Positions 57,020-64,000 of a stretch of 64,000 nt of DNA are shown piece after piece. The position numbers and the translations under genes are program-made. This DNA is from Plotosus lineatus (taxonomy: Eukaryota; Chordata; Actinopteri; Siluriformes; Plotosidae), in assembly GCA_024760905.1 (NCBI GenBank), contig CM045745.1:18722782-18786781 (forward strand), given 5' to 3'. The stretch's first letter is position 1, and the number at the start of each line of letters is the position of its first letter. Under the pieces are notes generated by a model, which ran no database searches, had not been told where the DNA came from, and was given only the letters and a program-made list of their open reading frames with translations.

Positions 57020-58395
57020 CATGAACACTTTGGTGAACAAATGCCAAATGATCACGCTTCTGTGAACACCATCTGCCAGCACATGCACTCAAAGCGCTTC
57101 TCTCCTCCGCTCCCTTCTCTTTTCATCACTCTTTCTATTTATCTCCTTTCCTCTCGATCTCACCCTTTTTGTTGCATGTTCCATTTCTTTATCCATCTGC
57201 TATTCCTTACAATCTCCCTCATTTTATTAGGCTCAGTCTCCCACCAATGGCACTCTCTCTCTGTCTTTCATTTTCATTCTTCTTCTTTTTTTTTTTTACT
57301 TTTCTGAAACTTGTTTAAGACTGTGTTATCAAGTCTTGGAAACACCACCATCTTCTTCATGTCTCCGTCCATAAACAGGCCTCTTAAATGTAAATAAGGG
57401 AAACTTGTTAAACCAAGATGAATGGAGATGCCGAGAGGCTGGCATCAGCGCTCAGCCTTAAACAGCAAGTGTAACAAATGTCAGTGATAATTCCTTACAC
57501 AGCGGAATAACAGGAAAACAGGGAAAAGATATAGTAATGACCTGCCTTCTTTTTCCTTACTATGCAGGTTCATGCCAGGACATATTTGTTGGAGTTTGTT
57601 GATAGGCTTGATTTTAGCTGCTGGGGCTCAGTGTGATCTTTCTAATCTGATTCCAGCACAGTGTGTTTCCAGACAAGGCTTGGCACCGGGCCTAACTGGC
57701 CTCGATCCCCAATCTTGATTGTTATAGACCAGTCCTCTGTTGCTCTCCTGCTACAGATGCTCCAATAGCAGCCCTTACTCTCTGACTTGCAGCCTGTAAA
57801 CACAAGTAATAAAGCACATAGCCCTTTATATTGTTTTTTTTGTTTTTTTTTTTTTTACATGCTTGACAGTTATATGCTTTAGTCTCCTCTTAAAACAGCA
57901 GGTTACACCTTTACTCACAGGGGTAAAAACTCAACAAAATATATGACATATAATCAAAGTGTATTTTTCATGCATAAATGTCTCTATTTTATGCAATGTA
58001 TGACCTGACAGGAAGAAGAAAAGCAGGTTATGGATTTCTATGATTGCTTAAAAACTGAATGACAACTCCAATATTTCTTTAAATAAAGTCTTGAGTAAAT
58101 AGTTGAAACAAATGTGGAACGGTAGAGATGCCTGTATCACACTTATTGTTGCCATAGTTATGAATTCGGAACTTACTGAAGAAAGAGCTGCATTATATTT
58201 ACATTGTACATGTACATTATGGATGTGATGGAGGTCACATCGTTTAGGATAGAGATCATCGGTGGCTGTCTGTAATGCGCTCAAAATACTGATAGATGCC
58301 TTAATTATTTATTATAAATCTTCAAATCCCGTGTCTCTGAGTCAATCCCAGAGCTCGAACGTGAAATTTCATGTGGTGTTTCCTTAGCTTGCATA
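56340..58395. other. No gene recognised; poly-A and (CT)n
   Basis: Poly-A at 56487-56511 and (CT)n at 56961-57014. 57400-57800 is non-repetitive and of mixed composition; possible conserved non-coding DNA, not provable here. Confidence 0.45.
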
Positions 58396-58397
58396 TA

Positions 58398-59326
58398 CAG
58401 TCGGCCCTCTCCTTACGAAATTAATCCGTTCCAGTGCCTTTTTCGTAACCTGGAGTTTTCGTAAATAGAGGTGCATTTTACATGTGCAACGTGTGATTCG
58501 TTCCAAGGCTCCTAAGCCGACCCCATAAACCCTTCAAAAATTATAAAAGTACACATATTCATACAAAAATGTGTTAAAAGTAAAATAAAATTGTTTATCA
58601 AACCATTTAAACATTTTATTAACAAACGTTTAAAAACTTAAGTTTTTTTTTTTTTTTTTTAATCTCTCGAACCACTCATGTGACACTTTAAAGTCCGGGG
58701 GTTGCTGGTCTGAAGAACCCTCACCCCCACCTCCACCCTCCTTCACGAGGTCCTTAAATATGGCGGTTGCTTTTTCCGAAATAATCGCCTCCGTCACTAT
58801 ATCTCCGCTTTTAAGGTCTCCTATTGTTTCAGTATTGTCCCGATTGTAGAGGGGTTTCGGCCATACTCCTTTGCGATTTCGCTCAACCACATCCCACTTT
58901 CGTATTTTTTTATTATCTCCTGCTTCACTTCGATTGATAACGGAGCCCGCTTCTTCTTTTCGGTGCCACCGGGTATCACTTTCTTGGGGTCCATGATGGA
59001 TAACAAAATATAACACTGCAATGATCAATCTCAAATAAACTCACGAGCCAACAGTCCTGTTCAACTGTCCTTCATGCGTGTGACAAACAGGAAGTATGAG
59101 TACAGTTCAGATCCCTCCTGGCCAATGGGAAGCCAGTGGGCCGGTATGTTGGGAGACAGCCAGTGAGAGAGCAACTTTTTTGAATTGTTTGAATTTTTGA
59201 ATGGCATGTTTGGTGCTTTTCGTAAGAAGAGGTTGTTTCGTATACAGAGGGCAAAAATTTAGGAAAAAGTTTTTCGTAACCTGGATTTTTCGCATTCAGA
59301 GGTTTTCGTAAGTAGAGGGCCGACTG
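58398..59326 (-). mobile_element. Tigger-like element, best-preserved copy
   Basis: CAGTCGGCCCTCTCCTTACG at the left and GTAGAGGGCCGACTG at the right, with TA on both sides (58396-58397 and 59327-59328). Minus-strand order: TIR, 5' UTR with CCAATGGGAAGCCAGTGGG, start codon at 58993, two HTH segments, then 3' UTR. The DDE catalytic domain is missing, so it is non-autonomous. Confidence 0.9.
58640..58995 (-). pseudogene. Tigger transposase N-terminus (psq HTH + CENP-B-type HTH)
   Basis: Frame 1 reads MDPKKVIPGGTEKKKRAPLS and then KQEIIKKYESGMWLSEIAKE YGRNPSTIGTILKQ, a psq-type HTH complete to its last helix. After a frame change near 58825, the second frame reads GDIVTEAIISEKATAIFKDL, a glycine run, and PPDFKVSHEWFERLKKK, the CENP-B/Tc5-type second HTH. 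The intervening sequence and everything after the second HTH are deleted. In an intact protein these bind the transposon ends in the nucleus. Confidence 0.8.
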
Positions 59327-59329
59327 TAC

Positions 59330-60210
59330 TCTGTCTTAACATCAATTTGCCTAAAAAATAAAAAAAAAATAAAAAGTTTAGGTTTCCGACCATGCTAAAT
59401 AGCCTATTCTTGGTATTCCTTTATCCTGCTCTCAACTGATGGACAGCAAGTATTAATTAGAACTTTGATGTTGGTGCTTTATCTTTCAAGGTCACATGGA
59501 AAATTCTAGACAGGCAGTTTTGGTTAAAGATCACAATTTGGTGGAGGTGACAAAAACAATTAATTTAAGACTATCACAGACCAATGTGCTCCAAACCACA
59601 GCTATACAAACAGCGATTTTGGTTGTCAGGGTTATGGCATTGCTATTTGTGACACTGTTCATGACAAAGATAAGCACTAGCTATAGCAAAATAATCGGAA
59701 ATTTCGCAAATATGTGAAGGCATTTGTTTTCTTCACAAGAATTTATGTAAACGTGTAACTTGAAATTCATTTTTCTTCAATTCAATTTAATTTAATTTAA
59801 TTTTAATTGAGTAGCACTTTTTACAATTGACATTGTCACAAAGCAGCTTCACATAGGAAAACTAGTTTTGTAAATAGAATAACTTATGATATTAAGCATT
59901 TATCGAATATAAAAGCCGAGATCCAAAAGTGTCTACATGTGCACATTTTCAGAAATATGAATATGTAAAGTAAGTGAATAAGATGCAAAGTGCAAGTACA
60001 CTCAGCGCAGACAGTGGCTGTGCACAGGGGATATATTTTTCCCTCCATGATCTTCATATATCGGGTTGTCTTCGTGATCATCTGAGCATGGACAAAATCG
60101 AGCTCATCGCTTTATGACAGTTGCTAAAGTATGGTGCGCCCCCATAAACCTTGCACATCCTAAATGAGCAAGCCCGTGGTGGCAGTGGCAAGGTGGGAAA
60201 GAAACCGTAA
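59330..60210. other. No gene; short teleost repeat near 59775-59870
   Basis: TTCAATTCAATTTAATT ... GAGTAGCACTTTTTACAATT GACATTGTCACAAAGCAGCTTCACA is a repeat motif I have seen in many fish genomes; class uncertain. The rest is unassigned. Confidence 0.4.
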
Positions 60211-60216
60211 GAGGAA

Positions 60217-60249
<33 letters not shown>

Positions 60250-60252
<3 letters not shown>

Positions 60253-60505
60253 GGGCATTGGTGGCCTAGTGGTAAAGGTGTTGGATCACTGATGCTGTGG
60301 TCCTAAGGTTGGGGGTTCAAGCCCCACCCTCAATGGGTTGTCACTGCCCTGTCTAGGATGGTCCTGTGACGGTCTGGTGAGCTGTCCAGGATGTACTCTG
60401 CCCTCACTCAAAGTCGGCTGGGATGGCCGCCAACCTCCCCGATACCCTATTTGGGATTAAGCGGTTACAGAAAATGAATAGAGGAATGAATGAAATGAAT
60501 AAATG
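60250..60505 (+). mobile_element. SINE-A with internal deletion, L2-like tail
   Basis: A box TGGCCTAGTGGTA and B box GGTTCAAGCCCC. The body from TCACTGCC to the start of the tail is deleted. Tail GAGCTGTCCAGGATGTACTC; ends GGTTACAGAAAATGAATAG and a GAAT array. Confidence 0.8.
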
Positions 60506-60511
60506 AATGAA

Positions 60512-60832
60512 TATGGTGGTATAGGGTGCTGGATCGCTGCTCCTCAGGTTGGGGGTTTCGAATCCCACTCTCCACAAGGTTGTCACTGTGTCCCCCCCAG
60601 TGCAGGTAACTGGGTTATCAAAGGCGGGCCATGTCTCTCACTGTCTATGGTAAGAGGCATGTAAAAGAACCATTGCTGACTTTCGTAAAGAAGAGCTGCA
60701 AAGCTGTCAGCGTGTTTCTGTCCCTTGCTAAAGGGTTGTGTCAGGAAGGGCATCCGACGTAAAAACCTTTGCCAAATCAAACCTGCAAATCATTCGCTGT
60801 GGCGACCCCAGATAAAGGGAAAAAGCTGAAAG
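60512..60832 (+). mobile_element. SINE-A, RTE-type tail
   Basis: The head starts late (GTGGTATAGGGTGCTGGATC), with B box GGTTTCGAATCCC. The body is complete. Tail CTTGCTAAAGGGTTGTGTC AGGAAGGGCATCCGACG, then TTCGCTGTGGCGACCCCAG and AAAAAGCTGAAAGG. It lies directly beside an L2-tailed copy in the same orientation. Confidence 0.85.
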
Positions 60833-60861
60833 GAACTCTCTCTGTCATATACTATATATAT

Positions 60862-60950
60862 ATAGGCAACTGCCAAAACAAACGTGCGAATCAGATGATT
60901 CGCTGTGGCAACTCCTGAGTAAAAGGGAAAAAGCCAAAAGAAAGACAGAC
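60862..60950 (+). mobile_element. RTE-type tail alone
   Basis: AACTGCCAAAACAAACGTGCG AATCAGATGATTCGCTGTGGC then AAAGGGAAAAAGCCAAAAG and AGAC repeats. It may be a remnant of another RTE-tailed SINE or of the LINE itself. Confidence 0.6.
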
Positions 60951-61271
60951 AGACAGGCAAGTACAGGTAGGTAGTGTTCTTTTGCACTGTTAAAATGTAT
61001 CCCAATAGAGATATTGGCATTTTTGTCATATAAAGAGTTATTGTATTACTTCAATGGCGAGAAGAAGGAAGAGAAGATGGCACTGGAGGATGTTTTCCCT
61101 CTCTTCTGTTTAATGCAATTATGTGATTCATTCAAGCAGCAGGTCTTCCAGTGACTGTGAGACGCTACTTCTCTCAGCATGCACTATGAGATTACATTGA
61201 CTCATTCTTCCTTACACCAACTACATTACCCAGAATTATGCATTCAAAAATTATTTTCATTACTGTATTAG

Positions 61272-61428
<157 letters not shown>

Positions 61429-61429
61429 G

Positions 61430-62354
61430 TGCACTCAGAAGACCTTGACATGTACATATGCAAAAATATTCAAAAACCAAGCCAACATATGAGGCCATAA
61501 CATAGATGAAGGTTTTTATCAAACATATTTGACGTATGCAAGTCAGAAAGATACAGCAATTAGAAACCATAAACAGAGAGGTCAGTCAAGAATAAAATGT
61601 GCATAAAATATGTGAAATGAAATGGCAAATTAAACAGCACAGTAACAAATGCAGTGCAATCTGGTGTGAGATTTGAGTTTTCACATTAAGTTTGGCAAAG
61701 GATATTAAGAGAAAAAATATGTTTTATTTGAGACATATGCAATGCCAAGAGCAAACCTGTGAAAGTTTCAGTTAGAAAGCTTTGCCACTGATTCGACAAG
61801 TCTTTGGAACTGTACTGGAAAAATATATTAAACATCAATCTTCCAAAGCTTCCATTTGATGTTTTACAAGTGGTGGAGTGCACAGTATAACATATTACGT
61901 AAAAAATCTCCTTTAGGTCTTCATTTGGCATGAGATCTAATCATAGTAATAGCGTTCAGTTTATATGAGTTTCATACTCATCAAACCAGTTAGTGCATTC
62001 TCATTTCTTATTCACCGGGTCAGAGAATTAAAGTCTGCAATACTTCCTCATACGTACTGAGCCAAACCTGTGCTATTGTAGTGCATTTGAATATTTGTAA
62101 AACAGTAAAATGTAAGACTTTCTAATATTTGGCTGAACTGGTTTAGCCCTGATTTACACAGGGGGGTCGTCATTGCATTGGTTTGACAAACTTAAGTAGC
62201 ATCACAATATGTATTTCCATCCAGAGTAAGGATCATTTTTATTGACATCTTGAATTTATATTGAGAAAACCAAAACCCTCCATTAAAGTCTTCTTCTTCT
62301 TCTTCTTCTTCTTCTTCTTCTTCTTCTTCTTCTACTAAGCACAGTGCACTTAAA
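61430..62354. other. No gene; (CTT)n tract
   Basis: (CTT)n at 62288-62333. It lacks the RTE terminal sequence beside it, so it is not an RTE tail. Confidence 0.5.
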
Positions 62355-63170
62355 AATTGGAGTGGGTGGGCGCATATTAAAATGCTTATCAGCGGAGTAG
62401 AGCAGTAAGTGCTTATTACCATCGAGGTGGAAAACACGAATAATAACAGAACAATAAAAGAGTTTTACTGGTATTTGTATTATTCATGTTGTGGTATCAA
62501 CCAAACTACTTACATGAAAGCTGAAAATAAACAGAAAACAGCGTAAATTTTTAATAAAAGTCCCCTTACTTTTCCCTCCTGGTGTTGTTCCTTTAAACAT
62601 TTTCCTGGAAGTAAAATCGAGCCAATCAACATGAATGTCAAATTTAGCACATGGCACATTGAACCAATCAACACGAAAATAAACAAAAGCACATGGCCAG
62701 GAATGGCTTTAAATTGATGAAGTTAGTGAGCAGGAGAATCGGGTGAAAAATACTCATCATCACTTTCTGATAGGACAATACCTGGCTCATTGCTCCATTC
62801 ATTCAGAGCATCCCATAGTTTTGCTGTAGTGGTTGCTAATGGTTCATCGGTTGCTGGACATTTACCAAGAGAACACAGCAAAATATTTTCATGTTTTTTA
62901 AAGCACAGCGGAACAATCAAATGTGTTGTTACTCATGAACATTATAGACATTCCCCAGTGGCAGGGGGTTTTGAAATACTGTGTAAACTCACTTTTACAG
63001 GCAGTGAATGCCTCATTTTACTGTTGCAGAGACTGACCGAATAAAACTGGTAAGTTTGATCTACGATTTTGCTCTCAGTACACACGGGCAGTTATTAGAC
63101 ATAGGATCAAAAAGGATCAAAATCACAGGGGGGGAGGGGTTATTGGAGCAGGGCGCTTATTAGGTCCGAA
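62355..63170 (-). mobile_element. Possible Tigger-like deletion derivative
   Basis: Left-edge words GGGCGCATATTAAAATGCTT and right-edge words GGAGCAGGGCGCTTATTAGG could be the two ends of one element. The minus frame 62723-62920 ends in ESDDEYFSPDSPAH-stop, similar in style to the acidic C-terminus of Tigger transposases. No TA duplication could be fixed, so the call is tentative. Confidence 0.3.
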
Positions 63171-63173
63171 ATG

Positions 63174-63207
<34 letters not shown>

Positions 63208-63622
63208 GGTAGGCCTCCGTCAGTCCCGAAGGACTATGGCTGCGCTCTGGCTGGTATCCCGGCTGGTGATACCCCCAGTGCGCAGAGCCTGGGTAGGGAG
63301 TAATGAGGGACAGGCTGTTACCCAAGCAGCAAGTCCCCCCCTGTCTCGGAGCCACCGGAAGGATCCAATGGAAAGGCAAATGCCGATACGACTTGGTTCC
63401 AGTGCCGCTGCAGGAGAGAATCTACGGTCAATTTAGAACGGCCAATTAACCTACGGCACACGTCTTTGGATTGCGGGAGGAAACCGGAGCACCCGGAGGA
63501 AACCCGCACAAGCACGGGGAGAACACGCAAACTCCACACAGAAACGCCCAGGCCAGGAATCGAACCCGGGCCTTCTTGCTGTGAGGCGGACGTGCTAACC
63601 ACTACGCCACCGTGCCGCCTAT
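63208..63622 (-). mobile_element. SINE-B with REP-A tail, little decayed
   Basis: Head at the right: the complement of GGCGGCACGGTGGCGTAGTG, then a perfect B box (GGGTTCGATTCC). Body GTGCGGGTTTCCTCCGGGTG CTCCGG and AAATTGACCGTAG. The usual L2-like tail is replaced by a segment of about 210 bp that runs CTCCTGCAGCGGCACTGGAA to GGACTGACGGAGGCCTACC, then (TA)n and (CA)n. The same 210 bp follow SINE-A at 46020-46235. Confidence 0.75.
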
Positions 63623-63627
63623 ATATA

Positions 63628-64000
63628 TATATATATAGACTTACAAATGTGTGTGTGTGTGTGTGTGTAAGAGATTTGACCTAAACTGAGCACACACAAG
63701 CTGGTTCTGCACTTGATTTATTGTCCCACGCACTTTGCTGCCCATTCATAGACAGACAGCTTTAGCCGCATTAGTGTGAAACTCCATTACGCCTTTAACC
63801 AGCCACTCTTTCCCTGCCTTCTGATCAAAGCTGGAATTGGGTAGAGGAAATTGTGTGGCGCTAAGATTGATTAGTAGGCTTGACTGTAGCCCACTAATCA
63901 TTGCTGGCTGCAGTCTCAGCACTCTGTTTAATCTCCTGAGACCCAGCTGCTAACGGACAGTCATGTGGTTTGGACAAACACATACGCACATACCCACCTA
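63628..64000. other. (TG)n, then unassigned DNA with an inverted repeat
   Basis: (TG)n at about 63648-63668. At 63868-63900, TGATTAGT(A)GGCT and AGCC(C)ACTAATCA form an inverted repeat with a 7-nt centre containing two ATTA-type cores. No gene. Confidence 0.4.

Overview
The window is vertebrate nuclear DNA, most likely from a teleost fish. The evidence is a mixture of Tc1-like, Tigger/pogo-like and hAT transposons, several LINE lineages, tRNA-headed SINEs with L2-like tails, and very many CA, TA, GA and trinucleotide microsatellites, with none of the compact gene packing of a prokaryote. No complete host gene is visible. Nearly every long open frame is transposon-derived, antisense to a LINE, or a microsatellite translation. 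Two short frames behind acceptor-like sequences (24857-25117 and 44156-44369) are the only weak host-exon candidates. The setting is probably intergenic or a large intron. Species and locus cannot be assigned from the sequence alone.

Layout. 1-950: an internally deleted RTE-like LINE, a TA/GA microsatellite and a 240-bp near-perfect palindrome. 2.2-8.3 kb: a LINE broken by a SINE and a hAT MITE; a Tc1-like 5' half; a LINE with a restriction-like endonuclease; a Tigger MITE carrying a SINE. 8.6-20.8 kb: SINE-A copies, a Tigger fragment with a psq-type helix-turn-helix, a hAT inside a hAT inside a SINE, a Tc1/Tigger chimera, a hAT with a BED-finger remnant, and a 386-bp MITE with repeated CGGAA words. 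21.7-23.9 kb: an internally deleted LINE-2. 26.2-33.6 kb: two Tigger derivatives, a TA-cored palindrome, a LINE C-terminal fragment and a full-length Tc1-like element. 40.1-43.3 kb: a nearly full-length RTE-like LINE between two CA tracts. 48.7-52.3 kb: a full-length degenerate LINE-2 and a second LINE-2 3' end. 53-64 kb: more SINEs, Tigger elements and a 5'-truncated RTE.

How the parts relate. The LINEs would supply reverse transcriptase and the SINEs would use it. In this window the same SINE-A head and body are joined to three different 3' tails: L2-like, RTE-like, and an unclassified tail called REP-A here. SINE-B occurs with L2-like and REP-A tails. The RTE-type tail combines sequence from the 5' UTR and the 3' terminus of the RTE-like LINE, and the first 275 bases hold a 5'-plus-3' deletion derivative of that same LINE. 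This modular head-tail exchange is the most interesting system in the window. The DNA transposons are nearly all internally deleted and would need a transposase supplied from elsewhere.

Family names come from reading translated motifs and terminal repeats, not from database searches. Element boundaries are exact only where target-site duplications are stated.
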